From Bacteroidales bacterium UBA4360 (GTDB taxonomy: Bacteria > Bacteroidota > Bacteroidia > Bacteroidales > UBA932), in assembly GCA_002393945.1 (NCBI GenBank), contig DGSO01000013.1, positions 152,221 to 216,220 of the forward strand: a stretch of DNA of 64,000 nucleotides, read 5' to 3'. The stretch's first letter is position 1; the number at the start of each line of letters is the position of its first letter. The position numbers and the translations under genes were made by a program. Positions 17,311 to 25,592 of this stretch are shown here, piece by piece. The notes beneath the pieces were generated by a model, which searched no databases, had not been told where the DNA came from, and saw only the letters and a list, made by a program, of their open reading frames with translations.

Positions 17311-17913
17311 ATGGATAAAAAATCTTACGCATTTGGAATGAGCGTAGCTTCCAGCTTCTATCAGCAGGGAATACGCGTAAAGAACGTCGATGATTTTATT
17401 GCAGGTCTCAGGGACATGCTCACCGGGGCAAAGCCCGCAATGAGCCTTGAAGAGGCCGGAAACGCACTCGAGGCGTTCTATAAAGAACTTGAGGACGAGG
17501 CTGCAGAGCGCAATGCCGCAGCCGGCGCCGCCGCAAAGGAAGAGGGCGAAAAGTTCCTTGCCTCCATGGCCAAGGACCCCGAAGTGAAGATGACCAAGAG
17601 CGGTCTCATGTACAAGGTTGTGAAGGAAGGAACCGGCCGCAAGCCCAAGGCTACGGACAAGGTATACTGCCACTATGAGGGCACATTCCCCAACGGCCAG
17701 ATTTTCGACAGCTCATACAAGAGGGGAGAGCCCATCGAGTTCGGTCTCAATCAGGTTATCAAGGGCTGGACTGAAGGTCTTCAGCTCATGAGCGAAGGTG
17801 CAAAGTATGAGCTCTACCTGCCCTATCACCTCGCTTATGGAGAAACCGGTACCGGCGGCATTCCTCCGTACAGCGCTCTCAAGTTCGTGGTGGAACTCAT
17901 TGAAGTGAGGTAG
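17311..17913 (+). CDS. FKBP-type peptidyl-prolyl isomerase (FklB/Mip-like)
   Basis: 200-residue prolyl isomerase and folding helper. The first 90 residues are the helical dimerisation domain of FklB/Mip proteins (YAFGMSVASSFYQQG); the FKBP domain follows with VYCHYEGTFPNGQIFDSSY, IKGWTEGLQLM, YELYLPYHLAYGETGTGGIPP and a final VELIEV strand. There is no signal peptide, so it should act in the cytoplasm. Its stop codon is immediately followed by the GTG start of pnuC. Confidence 0.93.
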   Translation: MDKKSYAFGMSVASSFYQQGIRVKNVDDFIAGLRDMLTGAKPAMSLEEAGNALEAFYKELEDEAAERNAAAGAAAKEEGEKFLASMAKDPEVKMTKSGLMYKVVKEGTGRKPKATDKVYCHYEGTFPNGQIFDSSYKRGEPIEFGLNQVIKGWTEGLQLMSEGAKYELYLPYHLAYGETGTGGIPPYSALKFVVELIEVR

Positions 17914-18501
17914 GTGACAGAGGTAATTCAGGCGATAGAGATTTTTGCAATGGTGACCGGGGTGGCGTATGTCATCCTGGAGATATTGCAGAAGAATTCG
18001 ATGTGGATTGTGGGGATACTCACCGGGGCGGCGTGCGCGTTCAGTTTCGCGGTGCAGCATGTGTGGGCGTCGATGGGCCTGAATATTTACTATGTGGTCA
18101 TTTCCGTAATCGGCCTTTACAGGTGGAAAAAAGACAGCGGAAAGGTTGAGGAGGGGGAGATCCACCTGGGACGGCTGGGCGGCAGGACGGCTTTGATATC
18201 GGCAGTGCTTGCCGTTGTCGGGACAGTCGCTTTCTCTGTTATCCTCAAAAGTACGGGAGACCCCGCGCCCGTTCTGGATGCCGTTGCCGTAATCCTCAGT
18301 GCCATAGCTACGTGGTGGCTGACGATGTCCTACGTTGAGCAGTGGATACTGTGGATTGTGGCCGATATCATCACGACGGTGCTTTGCGTCGTGACCGGGC
18401 AGTATCTTCTGGCGTTGATGTACCTGGCCTATGTGGCCGGTGCGGTGTATGGCTACATTCATTGGAAACGTCACGGAAAAGTAGTAACTTCGGCCCAATG
18501 A
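17914..18501 (+). CDS. pnuC: PnuC-family nicotinamide riboside transporter
   Basis: 195-residue inner-membrane protein with about seven hydrophobic helices. KNSMWIVGILTG, LNIYYVVISVIGLYRWKK and WILWIVADIITTVL match the PnuC family, which takes up nicotinamide riboside by facilitated diffusion. The start is GTG at 17914, directly adjoining the FKBP stop; an internal ATG 12 codons on would remove the first helix. It overlaps the next gene, an ASKHA-fold kinase, by ATGA, which suggests that transport and phosphorylation may be linked. Confidence 0.9.
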   Translation: MTEVIQAIEIFAMVTGVAYVILEILQKNSMWIVGILTGAACAFSFAVQHVWASMGLNIYYVVISVIGLYRWKKDSGKVEEGEIHLGRLGGRTALISAVLAVVGTVAFSVILKSTGDPAPVLDAVAVILSAIATWWLTMSYVEQWILWIVADIITTVLCVVTGQYLLALMYLAYVAGAVYGYIHWKRHGKVVTSAQ

Positions 18502-19283
18502 AACTGATCGTAGACTGCGGTGCGACTAAGGCCGACTGGGCTCTTCAGGGCGGCCTCCGTTTCAGGACAGAGGGCATCAACCTTGCCCACTGCCCCGCAG
18601 AGAAGCTGGGTCCGGTGATGGACGAGGCGGCTGAGAAAATCGGCCCTGGAGTTACAGAGGTTCATTTTTATGCGGCCGGCCTGGTGGGAAAAAGCCCGGT
18701 AGACCTGGGCCGCTGGTTCCCCGATGCAACTGTCGAATATGCTTCTGACATGGTTGCTGCGGCAAGGGCCGTCTGCGGTCATGGTAGTGGAATAGCGGCA
18801 ATCATCGGCACCGGAGCCAACACCTGCCTCTGGGACGGTGAGAAGATTTCCATGCAGATCCGCTCCGGCGGTTATGTAATCGGCGACGAGGGCAGCGCCT
18901 CCGTCCTTGGCAAGCTCTTCCTTGCCGATTATATTAAAGGTCTTGTCCCCAAGGAGCTCGCTTCTGAATATGGCGCTTCATACGAAGAAGTGGTAAAACT
19001 GGTCTACGGCTCCGGGGCTCCTGCAAAGAGCCTTGGCGGCATCGCTCCTTTTCTTCTGGAGAATTATTCCGTACCTTATGTCAAGGGGCTTGTGGACGGG
19101 AATTTCCGCGCCCTTTTCGAAAGGGCCCTTTGCCGGTACGGGGATTATCCCGTCGGTGTCGTGGGCGGTTTCGGTTATGCCGCCCGGGATATTCTGAGGG
19201 AAATAGGAAAGGATTACGGTATCGCATTTTCTGTATTTATGAAATCCCCCCTCGAAGGGCTTCTTGAATATCATGGCATATAA
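18498..19283 (+). CDS. BadF/BadG-type ASKHA kinase (N-acetylglucosamine kinase-like)
   Basis: 261-residue sugar-kinase-fold ATPase. The phosphate-1 motif is VDCGATKADWAL at the N terminus, the adenosine side includes AAIIGTGANTCLWDG and YVIGDEGSASVLGK, and VVGGFGYAARDILRE is near the end. In Bacteroidota such proteins are commonly called N-acetylglucosamine kinase, but the substrate is not determined by sequence. I chose ATG 18498, which overlaps the pnuC stop as ATGA and starts the fold exactly; a longer reading upstream would only run through pnuC. Its end overlaps recR by 11 bases. Confidence 0.88.
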   Translation: MKLIVDCGATKADWALQGGLRFRTEGINLAHCPAEKLGPVMDEAAEKIGPGVTEVHFYAAGLVGKSPVDLGRWFPDATVEYASDMVAAARAVCGHGSGIAAIIGTGANTCLWDGEKISMQIRSGGYVIGDEGSASVLGKLFLADYIKGLVPKELASEYGASYEEVVKLVYGSGAPAKSLGGIAPFLLENYSVPYVKGLVDGNFRALFERALCRYGDYPVGVVGGFGYAARDILREIGKDYGIAFSVFMKSPLEGLLEYHGI

Positions 19284-19884
19284 AGAGAACTATCCCTCAG
19301 AACTGCTTTCCACTGCCGTGGAAGCCATTTCCTCGCTCCCCGGAGTGGGAAGGAGAAGCGCGCTCAGGCTGGCGCTGCATCTTCTTCGCCAAAGCCCGGA
19401 CAGGGTCCATCATATAACGGACTCCATCAACAACCTGAGGGATAACGTATGCTACTGTTCACGCTGCCGCATGATTTCCGACAGCGACATCTGCTCCATC
19501 TGTGCCGACACCAAGCGTGACCAGGGCACAATCTGCGTGGTGGAGAGCGTACGGGATGTCATGAGCATAGAAGCCACAGGACAGTATCATGGTGTATATC
19601 ACGTACTTGGCGGTATAATCTCCCCAATAGCAGGGACCGGCCCCTCGGATCTCACTATAAGTGAACTGGTGGCCAGGGTTCCGCAGGCGCACGAGGTGAT
19701 TCTTGCCCTTCCGGGAGACGTGGAAGGGGAAACCACCGCGTTTTACATTTATCGGCAGATAGAGTCTTCGGGAGTGACAGTGTCGTCGCTCGCCCGCGGC
19801 CTCGGATTCGGGGATGCCCTCGAATATGCCGATTCCATCACTCTTGGAAGGTCGATCGTAAACAGACAGATATTCAAACCATGA
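19273..19884 (+). CDS. recR: Recombination protein RecR
   Basis: 203-residue DNA-repair protein of the RecFOR pathway. It has the helix-hairpin-helix SSLPGVGRRSALRLALHLL, a four-cysteine zinc finger (CYCSRCRM and CSICAD), and a Toprim domain from TICVVESVRDVMSIEATGQY to VEGETTAFYI, ending in ARGLGFGDALEYADSITL. ATG 19273 is chosen over an in-frame TTG three codons upstream because it matches the family start. It overlaps the kinase gene by 11 bases and the next gene by ATGA. Confidence 0.96.
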   Translation: MAYKENYPSELLSTAVEAISSLPGVGRRSALRLALHLLRQSPDRVHHITDSINNLRDNVCYCSRCRMISDSDICSICADTKRDQGTICVVESVRDVMSIEATGQYHGVYHVLGGIISPIAGTGPSDLTISELVARVPQAHEVILALPGDVEGETTAFYIYRQIESSGVTVSSLARGLGFGDALEYADSITLGRSIVNRQIFKP

Positions 19885-21077
19885 CTGATAACCATTCCGA
19901 GGCCCTTCGCTGCCTCCTTTGCAAAAAACCGAAATGTGCCCTTCAGGGCTGCCCTGTACATACTCCCGTTCCGGAGTGTATGGCTCTTTATCGTGACGGC
20001 CGCATCGATGAGGCCGGTGCTCTCCTGTTTGAGAACAACCCTCTGTCGGCAATCACATCCCTGGTCTGTGACTGGAAGCAGTTCTGCTTCGGGCACTGCG
20101 TCCTTAACGTTAAGCAGGCTCCAATTCACTGGTACAGCGTAGAGCAGGAGATTTCCGGAGCATATCTTCGCAAGGTTACGCTGGAAAGGCGTTCTTCCCA
20201 ACTTTCCGGAAAGCGCATAGCCATAGTGGGCGCTGGCCCTGCCGGCATTGCCGCAGCCGTCTGGCTGTATGAAAAGGGCGCTTCAATAGTCATGTTCGAT
20301 GCAAATGAACGCCTTGGCGGCGTACTGCGCTATGGCATTCCTGCATTCAGGCTTGACAAGTCCCTGGTTGACGAATATGAAAGGATACTGAACGTCAGCG
20401 GAATCGAATTCAGGTTCGGCGCGCCCGTGAAGGCCGTGAAGGAACTGTCTTCCGAGTATGATGCAGTAATTGTATGCGCAGGGGCCGAAAAGCCCGCGAC
20501 GCTCCGTATTCCCGGAGAGGAATCAGCGATACAGGCGCTTGATTTCCTGAAGGATCCATCCGCTTTCAATATCGGCAGGAAGGCCATTGTAATCGGCGGG
20601 GGAAATGTTGCCATGGACGCCTGCCGTACGGCGCTCCGACAGGGCGCAGAGACGTGGGTCTACTACCGCAAGACATTTGAAAACATGCCTGCAAACCCGC
20701 TGGAGGTGGATGAGGCAAAGGCGGAAGGCGTCAAGTTCGCCGTATTCGAGGCTCCGGTTGAGGTGCGTCAGGGCGGAGTCGTTTTCCGTAAATGCGAGAA
20801 CGTAGTTCCGGAAGACGGCGGCAGGGTAGTTACGAGGATCATTGACGGCACGGATCATTTCGTCGAATGCGACAGCCTTATCACGGCTATATCCGAGAAG
20901 CCCGAATTCGGCCTTCTGGACGGCGCCGTTTTTGGGGAGGACCGCTGGCCGCTCGTGGCCGATAACGGTCTTGTTTCAGGTTTTGAAAATGTTTATGTTG
21001 CCGGCGACTTCCGCCTTGGTCCGAAGACTGTGGTAGAGGCGGTTGCATCGGCACGGTTGGTTGTAGATTCTCTATGA
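19881..21077 (+). CDS. GltD-like NAD(P)H oxidoreductase with N-terminal Fe-S cysteines
   Basis: 398-residue relative of the glutamate synthase small subunit and NfnL/SudA. The N-terminal domain has closely spaced cysteines (C11, C14, C19, C24 in CLLCKKPKCALQGCPVH) and later CDWKQFCFGHC, typical of the two-cluster helical domain. FAD and NAD(P) sites follow: IAIVGAGPAGIAAAVWL, GGVLRYGIPAFRL and AIVIGGGNVAMDACRTA. The end is YVAGDFRLGPKTVVEAVASAR. No partner subunit is adjacent, so the electron acceptor is unknown. It overlaps recR and queC by four bases each. Confidence 0.85.
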   Translation: MTDNHSEALRCLLCKKPKCALQGCPVHTPVPECMALYRDGRIDEAGALLFENNPLSAITSLVCDWKQFCFGHCVLNVKQAPIHWYSVEQEISGAYLRKVTLERRSSQLSGKRIAIVGAGPAGIAAAVWLYEKGASIVMFDANERLGGVLRYGIPAFRLDKSLVDEYERILNVSGIEFRFGAPVKAVKELSSEYDAVIVCAGAEKPATLRIPGEESAIQALDFLKDPSAFNIGRKAIVIGGGNVAMDACRTALRQGAETWVYYRKTFENMPANPLEVDEAKAEGVKFAVFEAPVEVRQGGVVFRKCENVVPEDGGRVVTRIIDGTDHFVECDSLITAISEKPEFGLLDGAVFGEDRWPLVADNGLVSGFENVYVAGDFRLGPKTVVEAVASARLVVDSL

Positions 21078-21715
21078 AAGCAGTTCTGATTTATTCCGGC
21101 GGTCTTGACAGCACCACTCTCCTTTACGAATACAAGGAGAGCATTGCGCTTGCAGTCAGTTTTGACTATGGCTCCAAACATAATGAGCGGGAGATAGCTT
21201 TTGCCCGTTTAAACTGTGAAAAACTTGGCGTCGAGCATATCGTGATTCCGCTCGAGTTCATGCAGAAGTATTTCAGAAGCAGTTTGCTGAAGGGCGGGGA
21301 AGACATCCCGGAAGGCAGTTACGACGACAGTAACATGCAGTCGACGGTGGTTCCTTTCCGCAACGGAATCATGCTCGCAATAGCCGCGGGGCTTGCCGAA
21401 AGCCGCGGCCTCGATGCCATAATGATGGCGAACCACGGCGGGGATCATGCTATCTATCCGGACTGCCGTCCCGAGTTTGTGGATGCATTCGGGAAGGCGG
21501 TTGAAGCCGGGACGTACAACGGCGTCAAATTGCTTTCACCCTACTGCGATATAACGAAGCGTGATATCGCCCTCCGCGGGAAAGCGCTCGGGATAGACTA
21601 TTCCCTCACTTATTCGTGCTACAAGGGCGGGGAAAAGCATTGCGGAAAATGCGGAACCTGCACCGAACGCAAGGAGGCTCTGGAGGGATTCGACCCCACT
21701 GAATACGAAGATTGA
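21074..21715 (+). CDS. queC: 7-cyano-7-deazaguanine synthase
   Basis: 213-residue enzyme of queuosine biosynthesis that converts 7-carboxy-7-deazaguanine to preQ0 with ATP and ammonia. The PP-loop SGGLDSTT is at residues 8-15. The C-terminal zinc site is in CYKGGEKHCGKCGTC. PFRNGIMLAIAAGLAE and HGGDHAIYPDCRPEFV are family hallmarks. It is the last gene of the overlapping run beginning at 15805. A 12-base perfect palindrome, AGCCGGCCGGCT (21715-21726), begins on the last base of the stop codon. Confidence 0.95.
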   Translation: MKAVLIYSGGLDSTTLLYEYKESIALAVSFDYGSKHNEREIAFARLNCEKLGVEHIVIPLEFMQKYFRSSLLKGGEDIPEGSYDDSNMQSTVVPFRNGIMLAIAAGLAESRGLDAIMMANHGGDHAIYPDCRPEFVDAFGKAVEAGTYNGVKLLSPYCDITKRDIALRGKALGIDYSLTYSCYKGGEKHCGKCGTCTERKEALEGFDPTEYED

Positions 21716-21725
21716 GCCGGCCGGC

Positions 21726-21755
21726 TTGTATTTTCGGGATTTTTTCTTACTTTTG
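21726..21755 (+). promoter_or_regulatory. Promoter of corA
   Basis: TTG (21726-21728), 19 bases, TACTTTTG (21748-21755). The corA ATG is 9 bases after this box, so the leader would be very short or absent. Confidence 0.75.
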
Positions 21756-21764
21756 CGCTTTGGA

Positions 21765-22730
21765 ATGCTTAGTGTTTTCTACAGAAAGGACGGGAAGATA
21801 ATCCTCTCACAGGATCAGAAGATCTTCTCCTCACTGCGTCTTGCAGACGTGGTGTGGATAGATCTTGTCCAGCCCACCGGCGACGAGAAACGCCTTGCAG
21901 AAAGCTTCCTCGGAACGGAAATCCAGAGCCGCGCACAGGCGGAGGAAATCGAGTCTTCATCCCGCTATTTTGAAACGGATGATGCAATATTCGCAAACAC
22001 CAACTTCCTTACTCCGGGTCCCGAAGAATACGGCGAGCAGGCCGTCTCCTTCACCATTGTAGACAGTACGCTTACCACCCTTCGCGAAGTGCCTCTGCGC
22101 TCTTTTACCGAGCTTCAGCGAAGGATGCAGGTGAACCCCAAGCAGTATCCGTCCGGCTTCAGCGTTTTTGCCACCATCCTGGATCAGCGTGTCGACCTCG
22201 ATGCCGATATGATCGAGCTCCTTTCCAAGGAGATTTCCCAGTACGCAAGGCAGATCAACGACCAGGAAGACATTGACCAGGAACTCCTCATCGACATATC
22301 CCAGATGCAGGAGAACACCATGGTCGTGCGCGAAAACGTCGTTGATAAGCAGCGCCTTATCTCCAACCTTATGCGCTCGACTAAAGTCCCGCGTTCCTTG
22401 GAGAACCGCCTTAACGTGCTCCTGCAGGATATCTCGTCACTTCTGAGCCATACCAATTTCTGCTTCGAGCGTCTTGAATATCTTCAGGATACCGTAGTGG
22501 GTCTTATCAACCTTGAGCAGAACAAGATCATGAAGATTCTGGCCGTCGTGTCGGTGTTCCTCATGCCTCCTACCCTCATTGCCGGTTTCTACGGCATGAA
22601 CGTGCGCCTGCCCATCATTGCTGCCGATGCCCCCAACGCCAATTTCTGGAACTGGGTGATCATCATCGGCCTCATGGCGCTGAGCTGCATTGTGGTCTGG
22701 ATACTTTTCCGCAGGAAGAAGTTACTCTAA
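21765..22730 (+). CDS. corA: CorA-family divalent metal transporter
   Basis: 321-residue inner-membrane Mg2+/Co2+/Ni2+ channel. A large cytoplasmic alpha/beta N-terminal domain and a long helix (INLEQNKIMKILAVVSVFLMPPTLIAGF) lead to the GMN signature YGMNVRLP and a second transmembrane segment ending in the basic tail RRKKLL. ATG 21765 (MLSVFYRKDGKI) is chosen; an in-frame TTG 13 codons upstream overlaps the promoter and is therefore unlikely. Confidence 0.93.
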   Translation: MLSVFYRKDGKIILSQDQKIFSSLRLADVVWIDLVQPTGDEKRLAESFLGTEIQSRAQAEEIESSSRYFETDDAIFANTNFLTPGPEEYGEQAVSFTIVDSTLTTLREVPLRSFTELQRRMQVNPKQYPSGFSVFATILDQRVDLDADMIELLSKEISQYARQINDQEDIDQELLIDISQMQENTMVVRENVVDKQRLISNLMRSTKVPRSLENRLNVLLQDISSLLSHTNFCFERLEYLQDTVVGLINLEQNKIMKILAVVSVFLMPPTLIAGFYGMNVRLPIIAADAPNANFWNWVIIIGLMALSCIVVWILFRRKKLL

Positions 22731-22731
22731 T

Positions 22732-22763
22732 TTTGCATAATCAAATAATTATCACTATATTTG
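22732..22763 (+). promoter_or_regulatory. Promoter of rpsA
   Basis: TTTG (22732-22735), 20 bases, TATATTTG (22756-22763). About 90 bases of leader follow before the ATG, including CGCGC/GCGCG-rich stretches that could fold. Confidence 0.8.
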
Positions 22764-22852
22764 CGCGCTTTTTTCCCGAAGCGCGCATTTGCGTATGCGC
22801 GGGCAAAGCTCAAGAAATAATGTTAAACTACTAGTTACTAAAAAGTTAAACT

Positions 22853-24631
22853 ATGTCAGAAGAAATCAAGAAAGCACTCAATGCTTCAGTAGCACCCGAG
22901 GATTTTGACTGGGAAGCCTTTGAGAATGAAGGCGTAGATGCATCCAAGAGGGATGAAACCATCGCCCAGTACGAGCAGACCCTCTCCAAGGTCACTGAAA
23001 ATGAGGTTGTTGAAGGTGTCGTTACCTCCATCAACAAGCGCGAAGTTGTTGTCAACATCGGCGCAAAGAGCGAAGGTGTCATCTCCGCACCCGAGTTCCG
23101 TTACAATCCGGACCTCAAGGTAGGCGACAAGGTAGAGGTTCTCGTCGAGTCTGCAGAAGACCGCAAGGGACAGCTTGTCATCTCCCACCGCAAGGCCCGC
23201 CAGCTCAAATCCTGGGATATGGTCAATGCCGCATATGAAAGCGGTGAGATCGTTAAGGGTTATGTAAAGACCCGCACAAAGGGCGGTATGATCGTGGACG
23301 TATTCGGTATCGAGGCCTTCCTTCCCGGTTCCCAGATCGACATCAAGCCCATCCGTGACTACGATGTGTTCGTAGACACTACAATGGATTTCAAGATTGT
23401 CAAGATCAATCAGGAATTCAAGAACGTGGTTGTTTCCCACAAGGCTCTCCTCGAGGCAGAGCAGGAACTCAAGAGGGCAGACCTCATCTCCCGTCTGGAG
23501 AAGGGTCAGGTTCTCGAAGGCGTGGTCAAGAACATCACCAACTACGGTGTGTTCGTGGACCTCGGTGGCGTGGACGGTCTCATCCACATCACAGACCTCA
23601 GCTGGGGCCGCATCTCCCATCCGGAAGAAGTTGTCGCCCTTGATCAGAAGATCAACGTCGTCGTCCTCGACTTCAACGAGCAGCAGAAGCGCATCGCCCT
23701 CGGTCTCAAGCAGCTTACTCCCCATCCTTGGGAGGCTCTCTCCCCTGACCTCAAGGTTGGTGATACCGTTACCGGTAAGGTGGTCGCAGTTGCAGACTAC
23801 GGTGCATTCGTAGAGGTAGAGCCCGGCGTTGAGGGTCTCGTACATGTGAGCGAAATGAGCTGGAGCCCCCGTCTCCACAGCGCACAGGAATTCCTCAAGA
23901 TGGGTGATGAGGTTCAGGCCGTTATCCTCACCCTCGACCGCGAAGCCCGCAAGATGTCCCTCGGCATCAAGCAGCTCACTGTCAATCCTTGGGATTCCAT
24001 TCGTGAGAAGTACCCTGTAGGCAGCCAGCACAAGGCTACTGTCCGCAACATCACCAACTTCGGCGTATTCGCAGAACTCGAAGACGGTGTTGAGGGCCTC
24101 ATCCACATCTCCGACCTCTCCTGGAACAAGATCAAGCATCCTTCAGAGATGGTCCAGAGCGGTGACGTTATCGACGTTGTCATCCTTGACTTTGACGAGA
24201 ACTCCCACAAGCTTTCCCTCGGTCACAAGCAGCTCACTCCCAACCCTTGGGATGAACTCGAGGCCAAGTATCCTGTCGGCACAGTTGTAGATGCTACCGT
24301 TACCGCAGCCAACGACAAGAACGTCACCGTTACCCTTCCCGACGGCACCGAGGCAACAGCCTTCGCCCGTGAAATGGTCAAGGAAGACGGCAAGGCCGCA
24401 GTTGCAGGTGAGGTTCTCCCTGTAAAGGTTACCGATCTCCGCCGCAGCACCCGCAGCATCCGCGTTTCCCATCTCCGTACTTATCAGGAGGCAAAGGCCG
24501 CCCGTGAGAACGCCGAGGTCGAAAGCGCAAAGAAGGCCATCAAGAAGGTTCAGACTTCCGTAGAGAAGACCACCCTTGGTGACATCTCCGCTCTTGCTGC
24601 ACTCAAGGACAAACTCGAAAAGGGTGAGTAA
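22853..24631 (+). CDS. rpsA: Ribosomal protein S1
   Basis: 592-residue mRNA-binding ribosomal protein. Six S1 (OB-fold) repeats can be followed, beginning near VVEGVVTSINKREVVVNIG, IVKGYVKTRTKGGMIVDVFG, VLEGVVKNITNYGVFVDLGG, VTGKVVAVADYGAFVEVEPG, KATVRNITNFGVFAELEDG and VDATVTAANDKNVTVTLPDG; repeats three to five carry the strongest GLIHITDLSW/GLVHVSEMSW motifs. The codon use is that of a highly expressed gene. It overlaps the GTG start of the RNase Z gene by eight bases. Confidence 0.97.
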   Translation: MSEEIKKALNASVAPEDFDWEAFENEGVDASKRDETIAQYEQTLSKVTENEVVEGVVTSINKREVVVNIGAKSEGVISAPEFRYNPDLKVGDKVEVLVESAEDRKGQLVISHRKARQLKSWDMVNAAYESGEIVKGYVKTRTKGGMIVDVFGIEAFLPGSQIDIKPIRDYDVFVDTTMDFKIVKINQEFKNVVVSHKALLEAEQELKRADLISRLEKGQVLEGVVKNITNYGVFVDLGGVDGLIHITDLSWGRISHPEEVVALDQKINVVVLDFNEQQKRIALGLKQLTPHPWEALSPDLKVGDTVTGKVVAVADYGAFVEVEPGVEGLVHVSEMSWSPRLHSAQEFLKMGDEVQAVILTLDREARKMSLGIKQLTVNPWDSIREKYPVGSQHKATVRNITNFGVFAELEDGVEGLIHISDLSWNKIKHPSEMVQSGDVIDVVILDFDENSHKLSLGHKQLTPNPWDELEAKYPVGTVVDATVTAANDKNVTVTLPDGTEATAFAREMVKEDGKAAVAGEVLPVKVTDLRRSTRSIRVSHLRTYQEAKAARENAEVESAKKAIKKVQTSVEKTTLGDISALAALKDKLEKGE

Positions 24632-25550
24632 TAACCCAAACATTTTTAAGCTTACTTTACTGGGCACGGCATCTGCCATGCCCGTAAAGGAGCGGAATCA
24701 AAGCGCCCAGGCACTGCAAGTGCACGGGCGCTTGTTCCTTATTGACTGCGGAGAGGGTACTCAGTACCGTTTTGTGCAGGAACATGTTCCGATGATGAAA
24801 CTGGACTCCATTTTCATCTCTCATATACATGGAGACCATGTCTTTGGCATTTTCGGCCTTCTTTCCACCCTGGGGATGAAGGGGAGGCAGACTCCGCTGA
24901 ATATCTTCGCTCCGAACAATTTCGGCCCCATACTGAAGTTTTTCCTCAGCTTCTATGGCGATGGGATTCCCTTCGAGATACGTTTTACGCCCCTGAAGAT
25001 GAAGGCTCCCGAGACTGTACTTGAAACAAAGTCTACGGAGGTCCAGGCGTTTCCGCTGAATCACGGGATTGAAACATTCGGCTTCATTTTCCGGGAAAAG
25101 GAACCCATGTATAATATAAGGAAGGAATGCATAGAGGAGTACGGACTGTCACTTACGGAAATCGGCACCCTGAAAAGAGGGGAGGACGCCGTAAGGGCCG
25201 ACGGAACCGTAATCCCGGTTTCTGCCGTCGCATATAAGCCGTACATTCCCCGCAGTTATGCATACTGCTCGGACACTGCGCCTTTCCCTGAAGAGGCCAC
25301 GTGGCTTAGCGGCGTGGACGTGATTTACCACGAAACTACATATCCCAGTGAATTTGCCGATGAGGGTAAGAAGCGAGGTCACTCTACCACCCTCGATGCG
25401 GCTTCCCTTGCCCTGAAAGCAGGGGCTAAGAAACTGATAGTCGGGCATTTCACTTCGAGGGATGTCCCGCGCAAGGTCTTTGAAGACGAATGCCGGAGCA
25501 TTTTCCCCGAAACTTTTTTGGCCGACGACGGGGATGTCTACGATATTTGA
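24624..25550 (+). CDS. rnz: Ribonuclease Z
   Basis: 308-residue metallo-beta-lactamase-fold endonuclease that trims tRNA 3' ends. This fits tRNAs without encoded CCA, as seen here. The core begins LTLLGTASAMPVKERNQSA, and the metal motif is SHIHGDHVFG. Further metal ligands are in FPLNHGIETFG, SDTA and GHSTTLDAA. The start is probably GTG 24624, because the family core would be cut by the first in-frame ATG. GTG overlaps the rpsA stop (GTGAGTAA), so translation may be coupled. Confidence 0.93.
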   Translation: MSNNPNIFKLTLLGTASAMPVKERNQSAQALQVHGRLFLIDCGEGTQYRFVQEHVPMMKLDSIFISHIHGDHVFGIFGLLSTLGMKGRQTPLNIFAPNNFGPILKFFLSFYGDGIPFEIRFTPLKMKAPETVLETKSTEVQAFPLNHGIETFGFIFREKEPMYNIRKECIEEYGLSLTEIGTLKRGEDAVRADGTVIPVSAVAYKPYIPRSYAYCSDTAPFPEEATWLSGVDVIYHETTYPSEFADEGKKRGHSTTLDAASLALKAGAKKLIVGHFTSRDVPRKVFEDECRSIFPETFLADDGDVYDI

Positions 25551-25592
25551 AAAATTATTTCTAACTTTGAAAACTGTTAAAGGTTATAAAAG

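Noticed and set aside
21715..21726. Palindrome AGCCGGCCGGCT as terminator of queC
   Set aside because: It is fully symmetric with no loop and no T run directly after it, and it abuts the corA -33 element; function undecided.
22764..22852. Riboswitch or autoregulatory RNA in the rpsA leader
   Set aside because: The leader has GC-rich complementary bits but I could not build a convincing conserved structure from one sequence.
22886..24139. 417-codon open frame antisense to rpsA
   Set aside because: It is a by-product of the strongly biased codons and internal repeats of the S1 gene.
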